In this document: positions 50,801-59,872 of the stretch, in pieces
Position numbering within the stretch: the stretch's first letter is position 1
How the letters are laid out: each line of letters starts with the position of its first letter
Source of the DNA: Asparagopsis taxiformis
Taxonomy: Eukaryota > Rhodophyta > Florideophyceae > Bonnemaisoniales > Bonnemaisoniaceae
Direction: 5' to 3'
Length of the DNA stretch: 64,000 bases
Assembly: GCA_030407315.1 (NCBI GenBank)
Contig: JALQPE010002462.1
Location: 1 to 64,000, forward strand
Translations under genes and position numbers: made by a program
The notes under the pieces: generated by a model
What the model was told of the DNA's origin: nothing
Databases searched by the model: none
The model's input: the letters and a program-made list of their open reading frames with translations, nothing else

Positions 50801-51478
50801 GGTATGTCCCCTTTTGAGCTGGACCTGGGATGGATTCCAAAGTCTCCTTTGGACTTTGTGTCTGGAAATGAGATACCTGTGCAAAGTGTTGAGGAATTCA
50901 AGAAACGGCTTACAGCTTCTCTTGAAGATGCTAAGTACTCTTACAACATTGCGAAAGCAGCACAGAGTGCGTATGCCTCCAGAAAGTTCAAGGATCCAGA
51001 CTATAGGGTGGGATCCAAGTTATGGATTAACAGGTCTTTGTTCAGGGATGCATACTCCCAGTCTCAGGAAAAGGAGAAGTTGACAGCAAGACGTTTTGGA
51101 CCGTTTGTTGTGAAGGAATTGATAGGCAAAAATGCAGTTAGGTTGGATCTTCCTGATCATATCAAGATTCATCCTGTTGTTAATGTCAGCCACACAATTC
51201 CTCATATAGAACAACCGAGTGATATTGCTGCTCCAATACCTCCTGTACCGGCCCCTGTCCCTGCTATTGAAGGTGATGAAATCGAGGTTGAAGCGATCTT
51301 GAATCATAGAAAAAGAGGACGAGGATATCAGTTCCTAACCTTGATGAAAGGTAGTCCTACGCATGATGCTTCATGGCAACCTACGAGGGATTTCATAGAC
51401 AGAGATGGCACGAAGACTGGAATATGGTTAGAATACATCCGGAAGAAGAATATTCTACCGGAATATCATGATGAATAA
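47774..51478 (+). CDS. pol: Pol, retrotransposon 1 (up to 1234 aa)
   Basis: The frame begins inside gag without an ATG, so it is probably made by -1 frameshifting in 47774-47810. GGAAAAC just before the gag stop is a possible but not classic slip site. Domains: retropepsin with DDG (103-105) where DSG/DTG is usual; RT with YMDD (447-450); RNase H (HVDAS, D597; FTDNQ); integrase with H-H-C-C zinc site (HDSRISGHF...CMKCQ) and D872, D933, E969, an exact D-D-35-E; then a C-terminal chromodomain-like segment (VEAILNHRKRGRGYQFL...DASWQPTRDFI). This places it among Ty3 chromoviruses. Confidence 0.95.
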   Translation: MGSTKFLSTGKLVGPPKNKSYAQDGPERSVNVRCADAQVKRPEKPGRAVPRQEKGRVEPRVLEAESNTIVGKESITTDDPIPVDPLLVFHGKLNGLPVKVLKDDGCNTNVVGAEFLRKQKSRGNFMIQKEKIQVSHSRKGSTEEASEVIIKGTLNMGSHTYTSNWVVANCRYDVLLGMPWHVAHNPVIDYKKRIVKCGHQLLHACKDPDDPRIHVTNLGVRKFRKMLRNRKNSNDFEVYQVFEKENIQGMKGSKHSERLGKLLTKYQEVFRSDLPDGLPPKRTVDHAIDVQKDAKPPLRPLFQLSPAELRAAKEYVEELLKKGKIRSSKSPYGAPLFFVKEKDKLRGVVDYRALNRITKRNNAPLPRSDEMFDRLGGSKYFSKLDLKTGFHQIRVKPEDIEKTAFNTKYGQFEYLVMPMGLCNAPATFQTLMNQIFYDCIDVFLVVYMDDLLVFSKTEEEHFRNLETVLERLKRNELYVSPKKCEFLQTEIDFLGFLVGRDGIRVNPEKVDVLKTWPKPKSLTELRSFLGLLQFFRRFIPKFSGIAAPLTDLTKKEKGIGQWDEICDEAFQKLKDAMIQAPILVAPDWRKAFRGHVDASQLAVGGTLTQLDENGKDRVIAFYSKKLSSTEADYTANDRELLALICFLERFRCYLEGVEFEIFTDNQVLKSFFSKAKLSRKEARWLETLGNFGIFPITLKPGKIHVLGDVLSRAPHVINGRNASFSNIEVPEINFEDIVTRYDDDQFFGPVVRAMEGDFPEDEIQKRKLEKIIPLFCRERARLFHNGKLCVPRRSVSSILQMAHDSRISGHFKFLKTLARLEKFHWRHKARDVRKYVEGCMKCQQYKDSNQKKLTDPTSLEIPERRWGSLATDFIVSLPKTKDGYDAITTWVDRLTRRVHFIKSRGTDTAEDVANAFFSNIFKLHGLPDNVVSDRDRKFTSKFWDCLMELCGVKLKMSTSRHPQTDGTSEIMNRMIENYLRCYCSYNQDNWDELLPSAEFSYNSAVSEDLGMSPFELDLGWIPKSPLDFVSGNEIPVQSVEEFKKRLTASLEDAKYSYNIAKAAQSAYASRKFKDPDYRVGSKLWINRSLFRDAYSQSQEKEKLTARRFGPFVVKELIGKNAVRLDLPDHIKIHPVVNVSHTIPHIEQPSDIAAPIPPVPAPVPAIEGDEIEVEAILNHRKRGRGYQFLTLMKGSPTHDASWQPTRDFIDRDGTKTGIWLEYIRKKNILPEYHDE

Positions 51479-51505
51479 CTATGTTGATGAGGACATCAAC
51501 TGTGT

Positions 51506-51519
51506 GAGGGGGGGAATAG
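51506..51519 (+). other. Polypurine tract, retrotransposon 1
   Basis: A GAGGGGGGGAATAG run directly before the 3' LTR, expected to prime plus-strand synthesis. Confidence 0.8.
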
Positions 51520-51880
51520 TGTAACGAACTGAAGCTGATGCCAGCAATGGCCAGCATAAACTAGTGTATTCTAGACACTACAAGTTACACTAAGTTTACT
51601 CATATACTATAGGCTGCTAGAAAGTAACTTGCTGTTACGCCTAGAAGTATCTAGTTGGCTATGTCATCGAGTGATGTCATGATGGCATCATGTTAGATTT
51701 ATTTTGATGACATAATTTTATTTAGATTAGTATTTTCTAGAATTAGTTCGACATCGAACTACAATTCTATGGTGGGTATAAAAAGGCATGGTCAACTCCG
51801 GTCTTGGGGGATCGGAGGCATCATCGATCATTCAACGAAAACAACTACCACTCAGCTATCCCGTATACACATTCGTTTCA
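51520..51880 (+). repeat. 3' LTR of retrotransposon 1
   Basis: 361 bp, nearly identical to 45878-46238. Confidence 0.95.
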
Positions 51881-51885
51881 ATCAG
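51881..51885. repeat. 5-bp target duplication of retrotransposon 1, right
   Basis: ATCAG, identical to 45873-45877. Confidence 0.9.
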
Positions 51886-52014
51886 CCTCCCTATAAACGA
51901 CATACCTACTCGTTTCTGAAACCATTCTCACCTACCATCGCCTTGATGCACATCTGGCAAATATCCACAGTAGCCTCTGGGGATCGATATGCCCAAAACT
52001 ATACCAACAAAAAA

Positions 52015-52022
52015 TATATATA
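52015..52022 (+). promoter_or_regulatory. TATA box of the GT92 gene
   Basis: TATATATA, 59-66 bases upstream of the ATG at 52081, matching the spacing of other host genes here. It survived the insertion of retrotransposon 1 about 135 bp upstream. Confidence 0.55.
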
Positions 52023-52080
52023 CCTCGCAGTTCCAGAAACATTGGACGACTTCAGTCTGCAACCTCATTCAACCTTCATC

Positions 52081-52365
52081 ATGAGTCCCATTACACCTTT
52101 ATCATCACAACCCGGCAAAACGTCAATCAGAAGCTTTGGAAAAATTCGAATCCGGCAACTCATCTTTCTACCTTTTTTCTGTCTGCTCTATATGCTCATC
52201 ACCTCCAGTGCTAGATATCTGCTCCACCCTGTTTGCACCGCAGCATTTTCATCCTCACAACGCCAGAAATTGCAAAAAGAGTTGCCATGGCCTCCACATG
52301 TCCCTCTGACACGCTCGTCTCCTCTTGTACAATTGCACCGTTCGCATCGTTTTTCGCAGCCACTC
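52081..52365 (+). pseudogene. 5' part of a GT92 glycosyltransferase gene (95 codons), cut by retrotransposon 2
   Basis: The ATG at 52081 begins a type II membrane anchor: a basic flank (KIRIRQ), a hydrophobic segment (about residues 27-42), then a lumenal stem. The frame runs to the CACTC duplication at 52361-52365. The frame that leaves the other end of retrotransposon 2 (58375 on) is exactly the continuation, so this was one gene of about 551 codons. As it stands the allele would give only a short anchored stem plus a few LTR-encoded residues. Confidence 0.8.
52361..52365. repeat. 5-bp target duplication of retrotransposon 2, left
   Basis: CACTC, repeated at 58370-58374. Confidence 0.9.
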
Positions 52366-52726
52366 TGAAACGAATGTGTATACGGGATAGCTGAGTGGTA
52401 GTTGTTTTCGTTGAATGATCGATGATGCCTCCGATCCCCCAAGACCGGAGTTGACCATGCCTTTTTATACCCACCATAGAATTGTAGTTCGATGTCGAAC
52501 TAATTCTAGAAAATACTAATCAAAATAAAATTATGTCATCAAAATAAATCTAACATGATGCCATCATGACATCACTCGATGACATAGCCAACTAGATACT
52601 TCTAGGCGTAACAGCAAGTTACTTTCTAGCAGCCTATAGTATATGAGTAAACTTAGTGCAACTTGTAGTGTCTAGAATACACTAGTTTATGCTGGCCATT
52701 GCTGGCATCAGCTTCAGTTCGTTACA
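52366..52726 (-). repeat. 3' LTR of retrotransposon 2
   Basis: 361 bp. The polypurine tract lies just inside it (52727-52740, read on the minus strand). Confidence 0.95.
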
Positions 52727-52767
52727 CTATTCCCCCCCTCACACAGTTGATGTCCTCATCAACTTAG

Positions 52768-55700
52768 TTATTCATCATGATATTCCGGTAGAATATTCTT
52801 CTTCCGGATGTATTCTAACCATATTCCAGTCTTCGTGCCATCTCTGTCTATGAAATCCCTCGTAGGTTGCCATGAAGCATCATGCGTAGGACTACCTTTC
52901 ATCAAGGTTAGGAACTGATATCCTCGTCCTCTTTTTCTATGATTCAAGATCGCTTCAACCTCGATTTCATCACCTTCAATAGCAGGGACAGGGGCCGGTA
53001 CAGGAGGTATTGGAGCAGCAATATCACTCGGTTGTTCTATATGAGGATTTGTGTGACTGACATTAACAACAGGATGAATCTTGATATGATCAGGAAGATC
53101 CAACCTAACAGCATTTTTGCCAATCAATTCCTTCACAACAAACGGTCCAAAACGTCTTGCTGTCAACTTCTCCTTTTCCTGAGACTGGGAGTATGCATCC
53201 CTGAACAAAGACCTGTTAATCCATAACTTGGATCCCACCCTATAGTCTGGATCCTTGAACTTTCTGGAGGCATACGCACTCTGTGCTGCTTTCGCAATGT
53301 TGTAAGAGTACTTAGCATCTTCAAGAGAAGCTGTAAGCCGTTTCTTGAATTCCTCAACACTTTGCACAGGTATCTCATTTCCAGACACAAAGTCCAAAGG
53401 AGACTTTGGAATCCATCCCAGGTCCAGCTCAAAAGGGGACATACCTAGATCTTCAGAAACAGCAGAATTGTAGGAAAACTCTGCAGATGGTAGAAGTTCA
53501 TCCCAATTGTCTTGGTTATAGGAACAATAGCACCGAAGATAGTTCTCAATCATCCGATTCATGATTTCGGACGTGCCATCCGTCTGTGGGTGCCTGCTCG
53601 TAGACATCTTGAGCTTAACGCCACAAAGTTCCATCAAACAATCCCAAAACTTGGATGTAAACTTTCTATCTCGATCCGATACCACATTGTCAGGAAGTCC
53701 ATGAAGCTTGAATATGTTGGAGAAGAATGCATTCGCAACATCCTCAGCAGTGTCAGTACATCTTGACTTGATAAAATGAACTCTTCTCGTCAACCGGTCT
53801 ACCCAGGTAGTTATGGCATCATAACCGTCTTTTGTCTTGGGTAGACTTACGATAAAGTCGGTTGCTAGAGATCCCCATCTTCTCTCAGGAATCTCTAAAG
53901 AAGTTGGATCAGTCAACTTCTTCTGATTAGAGTCTTTGTATTGCTGACACTTCATGCATCCCTCCACATACTTCCGGACATCCCGGGCTTTGTGTCTCCA
54001 ATGGAATTTTTCAAGTCTTGCTAGCGTCTTCAAGAACTTGAAATGACCGCTTATCCTAGAGTCATGTGCCATTTGCAAAATACTGGACACAGACCTTCTC
54101 GGTACACACAACTTTCCATTGTGAAATAGCCTCGCCCGTTCACGACAAAACAATGGTATGATCTTTTCCAGTTTCCGTTTCTGAATCTCATCTTCAGGAA
54201 AATCTCCTTCCATGGCTCTTACCACTGGTCCGAAGAACTGGTCATCATCATATCGGGTTACAATGTCCTCAAAATTGATTTCAGGTACTTCAATATTGCT
54301 AAATGAAGCATTTCGCCCAGTTATAACGTGAGGAGCCCTTGATAAAACATCACCCAATACATGAATCTTGCCAGGTTTGAGGGTTATCGGGAATATACCA
54401 AAGTTACCTAGAGTTTCCAACCATCTCGCTTCTTTTCGACTCAACTTGGCTTTCGAAAAGAAACTCTTTAGCACTTGGTTGTCTGTGAATATTTCAAATT
54501 CAACTCCTTCGAGGTAACATCGAAATCTTTCCAAGAAACAAATCAAAGCCAAAAGTTCTCGGTCATTCGCTGTATAATCTGCCTCAGTGGATGATAACTT
54601 CTTTGAGTAGAAGGCAATAACACGATCCTTCCCATTCTCGTCCAGCTGAGTTAGAGTACCACCAACAGCGAGCTGAGATGCATCAACATGACCTCGGAAG
54701 GCCTTTCTCCAATCAGGTGCAACTAATATTGGAGCCTGAATCATTGCATCTTTCAACTTTTGGAAAGCTTCATCACAGATTTCATCCCATTGTCCAATAC
54801 CCTTTTCTTTCTTCGTCAGATCCGTCAATGGAGCCGCAATCCCAGAGAATTTCGGAATGAACCTTCGGAAAAACTGTAAGAGACCAAGGAAACTTCTCAA
54901 CTCTGTCAATGATTTTGGTTTTGGCCAGGTTTTAAGGACGTCAACCTTTTCAGGATTAACCCTGATGCCGTCTCTACCAACCAAAAATCCCAAGAAGTCG
55001 ATCTCTGTCTGAAAGAATTCACATTTCTTTGGAGAAACGTACAATTCATTTCTTTTCAGACGTTCCAATACAGTTTCCAAATTCCGAAAATGTTCCTCTT
55101 CCGTCTTGCTGAATACTAGTAGATCATCCATGTAAACAACCAAGAAAACATCAATGCAATCATAGAAAATCTGGTTCATCAAGGTCTGAAACGTTGCAGG
55201 AGCGTTACACAAACCCATAGGCATGACAAGATATTCGAACTGCCCATATTTTGTATTAAACGCTGTTTTCTCGATGTCTTCCGGCTTCACCCTGATCTGA
55301 TGGAACCCCGTCTTGAGGTCTAGTTTTGAAAAATATTTTGATCCCCCAAGGCGATCAAACATTTCATCAGATCTCGGCAATGGAGCATTGTTCCTCTTCG
55401 TGATTCGATTCAAAGCTCGATAATCGACTACTCCACGAAGCTTGTCTTTCTCTTTGACAAAGAACAGAGGAGCTCCATAAGGTGACTTACTTGATCTTAT
55501 TTTTCCTTTCTTCAGCAGTTCCTCGACATATTCTTTAGCTGCTCTTAGTTCCGCGGGAGACAGCTGAAATAGAGGTCTCAGTGGAGGTTTAGCATCTTTC
55601 TGAACATCGATCGCGTGATCTACTGTTCGCTTGGGAGGAAGTCCATCTGGAAGATCACTTCTGAACACTTCCTGGTACTTTGTCAGTAACTTCCCCAACC

Positions 55701-56472
55701 TCTCACTGTGTTTGGAACCTTTCATTCCCTGAATATTTTCCTTTTCGAACACTTGATACACTTCAAAGTCATTACTGTTCTTCCTGTTCCGTAACATTTT
55801 TCTGAATTTTCTCACTCCAAGATTCGTCACATGAATCCTTGGATCATCAGGATCTTTACAGGCGTGAAGCAACTGATGGCCACATTTCACAATCTTTTTT
55901 TTGTAATCGATAACTGGATTGTGGGCGACATGCCATGGCATCCCCAAAAGAACATCATACCTACAATTGGCAACAACCCAATTTGATGTATAGGTATGTG
56001 AACCCATATTCAATGTTCCTTTGATGATTACTTCAGATGCTTCTTCCGTGGAACCTTTTCGAGAGTGCGAGACTTGTATTTTCTCTTTCTGAATCATGAA
56101 ATTTCCTCGAGATTTCTGCTTCCTCAGAAACTCGGCCCCTACTACGTTGGTATTGCATCCATCATCTTTCAATACTTTGACTGGTAATCCGTTCAACTTT
56201 CCATGGAAAACCAATAATGGATCTACTGGTATAGGGTCATCAGTAGTGATGCTTTCTTTCCCAACAATAGTATTTGATTCAGCTTCCAAGACTCTCGGCT
56301 CTACACGGCCCTTCTCCTGCCTTGGAACAGCCCTTCCTGGCTTTTCTGGTCTCTTAACTTGCGCATCAGCGCATCGAACATTCACACTCTTTTCAGGTCC
56401 ATCCTGAGCGTACAACTTGTTTTTAGGAGGACCGACTAGTTTTCCTGTGGAAAGGAACTTGGTGCTCCCCAA
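52768..56472 (-). CDS. pol: Pol, retrotransposon 2 (up to 1234 aa)
   Basis: Uninterrupted and colinear with pol of copy 1: retropepsin with the same DDG, RT YMDD, RNase H, integrase DD35E and chromodomain-like tail. It again lacks an ATG and overlaps gag in the -1 frame. The full-length frames of both copies suggest that either could still be active. Confidence 0.95.
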   Translation of the reverse strand: MGSTKFLSTGKLVGPPKNKLYAQDGPEKSVNVRCADAQVKRPEKPGRAVPRQEKGRVEPRVLEAESNTIVGKESITTDDPIPVDPLLVFHGKLNGLPVKVLKDDGCNTNVVGAEFLRKQKSRGNFMIQKEKIQVSHSRKGSTEEASEVIIKGTLNMGSHTYTSNWVVANCRYDVLLGMPWHVAHNPVIDYKKKIVKCGHQLLHACKDPDDPRIHVTNLGVRKFRKMLRNRKNSNDFEVYQVFEKENIQGMKGSKHSERLGKLLTKYQEVFRSDLPDGLPPKRTVDHAIDVQKDAKPPLRPLFQLSPAELRAAKEYVEELLKKGKIRSSKSPYGAPLFFVKEKDKLRGVVDYRALNRITKRNNAPLPRSDEMFDRLGGSKYFSKLDLKTGFHQIRVKPEDIEKTAFNTKYGQFEYLVMPMGLCNAPATFQTLMNQIFYDCIDVFLVVYMDDLLVFSKTEEEHFRNLETVLERLKRNELYVSPKKCEFFQTEIDFLGFLVGRDGIRVNPEKVDVLKTWPKPKSLTELRSFLGLLQFFRRFIPKFSGIAAPLTDLTKKEKGIGQWDEICDEAFQKLKDAMIQAPILVAPDWRKAFRGHVDASQLAVGGTLTQLDENGKDRVIAFYSKKLSSTEADYTANDRELLALICFLERFRCYLEGVEFEIFTDNQVLKSFFSKAKLSRKEARWLETLGNFGIFPITLKPGKIHVLGDVLSRAPHVITGRNASFSNIEVPEINFEDIVTRYDDDQFFGPVVRAMEGDFPEDEIQKRKLEKIIPLFCRERARLFHNGKLCVPRRSVSSILQMAHDSRISGHFKFLKTLARLEKFHWRHKARDVRKYVEGCMKCQQYKDSNQKKLTDPTSLEIPERRWGSLATDFIVSLPKTKDGYDAITTWVDRLTRRVHFIKSRCTDTAEDVANAFFSNIFKLHGLPDNVVSDRDRKFTSKFWDCLMELCGVKLKMSTSRHPQTDGTSEIMNRMIENYLRCYCSYNQDNWDELLPSAEFSYNSAVSEDLGMSPFELDLGWIPKSPLDFVSGNEIPVQSVEEFKKRLTASLEDAKYSYNIAKAAQSAYASRKFKDPDYRVGSKLWINRSLFRDAYSQSQEKEKLTARRFGPFVVKELIGKNAVRLDLPDHIKIHPVVNVSHTNPHIEQPSDIAAPIPPVPAPVPAIEGDEIEVEAILNHRKRGRGYQFLTLMKGSPTHDASWQPTRDFIDRDGTKTGIWLEYIRKKNILPEYHDE

Positions 56473-57203
56473 TGAACCTGAGTGTTGTTCGTATTAAGCC
56501 TCTTCTTGACTTCCCCTTTGTGCCTATACGCTCTGCAACCGGGCTTGTGACATACAAAGCATAGGTTCTCACGAATATCCTTCCTCTTCTGGGCATTCAT
56601 GGAATGGCTTTTCTCGAAGTTGCCGATTTCCATGGGAGCGTACCCGGAATAACTTGAAGGAACAACTTTTCCTGTATAGAACCCAGCTCCGTAATAAGCA
56701 CCATCAACGCTAAGAGCAATATTTGCAGCGGCATCAAGGTCCGATGGATTGTTCTTGCGAACATCAAGAAGAATATGAGACTTGAGACCTTCACAGAAAC
56801 GAGCCAACTTCTCACCCTCACTCATATCCTGGATATTGATTACGATGTTCCTAAACTCGGAAAGATAGGCAGAAACGCTTGTTTTCTGTTTCAACTTGCT
56901 GAGCTTATCGCGAGCTCTAACAGCACTATCTTGAGGAACGAACTCTTGAATAACCAGGTTTGAGAAGGCCTCCCAAGAATCAGGCATTTTCGCTCCGTTG
57001 ACAACGGTAAACCACCAGTTGGCAGCCACCCCTGTCATGAACGTCGAAGCGAAATCAATAGCTTGTTTATCGGATATTTCTGCATCCGAGCCTACCTGAA
57101 TGAGAGAAATGTACCTTCCAACAGAGTGTAGCCACGTCCGAACAGTAAACGCATCACGCGTTCCATCGAATGTCGGGGGCTTATTGGGCTTCAATAACGA
57201 CAT
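56436..57203 (-). CDS. gag: Gag, retrotransposon 2 (255 aa)
   Basis: Identical in protein sequence, as far as I can see, to gag of copy 1, including the unusual C-x2-C-x4-C-x4-H knuckle. The start is the ATG at 57203. Confidence 0.93.
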   Translation of the reverse strand: MSLLKPNKPPTFDGTRDAFTVRTWLHSVGRYISLIQVGSDAEISDKQAIDFASTFMTGVAANWWFTVVNGAKMPDSWEAFSNLVIQEFVPQDSAVRARDKLSKLKQKTSVSAYLSEFRNIVINIQDMSEGEKLARFCEGLKSHILLDVRKNNPSDLDAAANIALSVDGAYYGAGFYTGKVVPSSYSGYAPMEIGNFEKSHSMNAQKRKDIRENLCFVCHKPGCRAYRHKGEVKKRLNTNNTQVHWGAPSSFPQEN

Positions 57204-57703
57204 AATGACAGTGTTCTTCCCAAACGTAAAACCTTAAAAAAAACTTCTTTCTTCTTCAACAACAAATTTCCAGTTTCCAATTTTTGAAAGGATTCGTCCT
57301 TTGACGACGGGTCCTCTACCCGCGGAGAGAGGAATTTCAGCACTCTGATCACACCCACCCCAGGGAATGTGGTTCAACGATCCGTTCGGGATATCCCCAC
57401 CAGTTTACGATGTAAACCCTTCGGTGTCCTTACCCTATAAGAAAGTTTCTCGAGTCGACCGTACCCAACTTTCCTCGAGTTTTCCTATCTCCTCTCCACC
57501 CCTCTTAGTCCAAGTCCTTACCCCTATCAAGCCTGCGTTACCCGTATCCGTGACCCTGTCGGTCCACCTAGCTAACAGCCAACAAGTGGAATAGGATGTA
57601 TAGGGAATACAATTGGCGACAGCACAGGACTGGTCAGAGGATAGTCTTGAGAATCAAGAATCCCTCCAGGAAGCTAGACTTCCGATCTAGGTTCTGTAAG
57701 TGG

Positions 57704-57907
57704 GATGTCTGGCTCTCCAGCCCTCAGACACCACCTGGCCCTCCTGCCCTCAGGTACAACCCGGCTCTCCTGCCCTCGGGTTGACCACTTACAGTCCCTC
57801 CTGTAGGCCCTTAGTTACCTGGCCTTCCTGCCCTCAGGTAACTTACCCTTGCTCAAGGGGTAGGAGACACTACAGTTCTTACACCTGGCACTCCTGCCCT
57901 CAGGTGT
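57704..57907 (-). promoter_or_regulatory. Five leader hairpins, retrotransposon 2
   Basis: The same five hairpins as at 46339-46542, on the minus strand, with every stem intact. A one-base change in the neighbouring sequence (AGGAGACAC against the copy-1 GTGTCTGCT complement) lies outside the stems. Confidence 0.8.
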
Positions 57908-58007
57908 TCAATAACTCCCAACGATGGCTTTTCAGCCAAGAGCTTGCAGTCGGCCGGCGTTTGCCGAACTGCTCACTCAGTGCGCCCGTAGAAAGCGATG
58001 CTACCAG

Positions 58008-58369
58008 TGAAACGAATGTGTATACGGGATAGCTGAGTGGTAGTTGTTTTCGTTGAATGATCGATGATGCCTCCGATCCCCCAAGACCGGAGTTGACCAT
58101 GCCTTTTTATACCCACCATAGAATTGTAGTTCGATGTCGAACTAATTCTAGAAAATACTAATCAAAATAAAATTATGTCATCAAAAATAAATCTAACATG
58201 ATGCCATCATGACATCACTCGATGACATAGCCAACTAGATACTTCTAGGCGTAACAGCAAGTTACTTTCTAGCAGCCTATAGTATATGAGTAAACTTAGT
58301 GCAACTTGTAGTGTCTAGAATACACTAGTTTATGCTGGCCATTGCTGGCATCAGCTTCAGTTCGTTACA
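58008..58369 (-). repeat. 5' LTR of retrotransposon 2
   Basis: 362 bp. It carries one extra A in an A-run near 58187 compared with its partner. Confidence 0.95.
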
Positions 58370-58374
58370 CACTC
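58370..58374. repeat. 5-bp target duplication of retrotransposon 2, right
   Basis: CACTC, identical to 52361-52365. Confidence 0.9.
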
Positions 58375-59745
58375 GTTGTAACGTCCTACATGCGCTTCAA
58401 ACAGGGCGACCAATATGCTCTGCAGCTGTTTGTATATACAACGGGTGTGAAAATGGGTAACTATAATCGTAATTTCACTGCTGTTGGTTGCGTTGTGGGC
58501 CACAGTATCTACCCTGCCGATTCTTTCCTTTATGACGTCACAGAGTGCACTATCCCGGTGTCCATACCACGTGGGGCGTCTATTTCTGTCGCGCTTCTCC
58601 TCGATGATACGCTACAAACGGCCTTACGAGAGGATGTGCAGATTGGTAAAGGGTTTACCGCACGTTTGGAAGAAGGAGATTTGCAAAATGTTACAGATCA
58701 GTTTAATCTGTATCACTCTTTAGGGCAGTACAAGCCAGAGCAGTTGATGGTGGTTCGCTCTGAGGAAAAGTTTGTGGAACAATTGGATCCATATTATGTG
58801 AACAAGTCAAATGAATTACCACGGTATGAAATGTGCCTTACGACGCAAATCAAGCCATCTACAGATATTCTTCCACAATGGATAGATTATCACCGCCGTC
58901 TGGGAGTCGATCACGTGTACGTATTCGACAACGACGCAGAGGAAGATTTGTCTGACTCGTATAGAAACCGTGATGACGTATCCATTCTCTATTGGCCATG
59001 GGAAAAGAGTCAACTTCTGGCTTACAGTTATGCAGCGACCATGCTTCGACCAAGATGCGAATGGATCATGTTCATGGACAGCGACGAATACATCATGCTC
59101 GGTCTCGGTGACGGAACATTGTCATCGGAAAAGCGTCCATTGAAGCAATACCTTTGGCAAAAGGAAAGAATGGGATATGATCAAGTGATATTCCACTGGG
59201 TGGTCATGAAAAACTCCGACTACGAAAAGCGCCCTGATGCACCAATTCCCGAGGCGTACATCCACCGAGCCGAACCGCAACCCACACCGTACTCTCTTGG
59301 AAAGGCGGCCGTCAAGGCCGACCACGAATGGCGCTGCAACAATCCGCACAAACAAACAGCCATAAAGCATGCTTCCCGAACATTTGATGACAAAAATATC
59401 AACATTACACCGCGGAGGTTGCGAGACAGCGGCATGATTGTGCACTACATTCACAGATCCTTCGAGGAGTATCAGGAGAAGGTTGCTGCCGGTCGAGCCA
59501 GCGTTGTCAACCCGTTGAGTGAGGAGCACTTACAGAATATGGCGGCCAGAGCGAATCACACGAGGGCCGCCAAACACTACGCGAAAAAGAATTTGAACAA
59601 GGTGGAATGGACACACTTTCGTGACTTGTGGAGACGCGTCACTGCACAATTATCGATGGATGAAGTGGGTATTGCACAACGGAGAGATGGAAGGCGTTGT
59701 CGGATGATATTCCGCATTGATGGCGAATCTCCGTGGACTTGTTGA
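58375..59745 (+). pseudogene. 3' part of the GT92 glycosyltransferase gene (456 codons)
   Basis: The GT92 (DUF23) catalytic region is complete: RYEMCLTTQIKPSTDILPQWIDYHRRLGVDH, VYVFDND, WPWEKSQ, then WIMFMDSDEY with a DxD motif (59077-59085) for metal and sugar nucleotide binding, and HYIHRSF near the end. GT92 enzymes add galactose or related sugars to glycans in the Golgi lumen. The open frame technically starts inside the LTR with a non-ATG codon, but the true start is 52081. A polyadenylation signal AATAAA lies at 59835-59840. The gene converges on the phosphatase gene with 127 bp between stops. Confidence 0.88.
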
Positions 59746-59872
59746 TGTGAATCAAATTTGGATATACGTAGAAATATACTGAGCGTAGATTTGATTGGTG
59801 CACTGCAAAATATCTGCAATTTGAACATTTTGTCAATAAAGGTAGCATATATTTTTTGAGTACCCTTGTATG

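Larger units (their letters stand above)
45878..51880 (+). mobile_element. Ty3 chromodomain retrotransposon, copy 1 (6003 bp)
   Basis: Full length, with two 361-bp LTRs (TG...CA), a primer-binding-site candidate, a structured leader, gag, pol with protease, RT, RNase H, integrase and a chromodomain-like tail, and a purine-rich tract before the 3' LTR. The two LTRs differ by as little as one base by eye (ACCTAG/ATCTAG at about 46008 and 51650), so the insertion is young. It landed about 200 bp upstream of the GT92 start codon. Confidence 0.95.
52366..58369 (-). mobile_element. Ty3 chromodomain retrotransposon, copy 2 (6004 bp, inverted)
   Basis: This is the same element as 45878-51880 on the other strand, with its own 5-bp duplication (CACTC). 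Pol differs from copy 1 in only about seven residues by eye (for example SYAQ/LYAQ, KRIV/KKIV, EFLQ/EFFQ, INGR/ITGR, SRGT/SRCT, TIPH/TNPH). It interrupts the GT92 coding sequence after codon 95. Confidence 0.95.

Noticed and set aside
51769..52368. 199-codon frame starting in the 3' LTR of retrotransposon 1
   Set aside because: The first part is LTR sequence. The real gene begins at 52081 with its own TATA box, and the stop comes from the LTR of copy 2.
45878..58369. Idea that the two retrotransposons are one element duplicated by inversion or assembly error
   Set aside because: They have different 5-bp target duplications (ATCAG and CACTC) and different small substitutions, so two separate insertions fit better.
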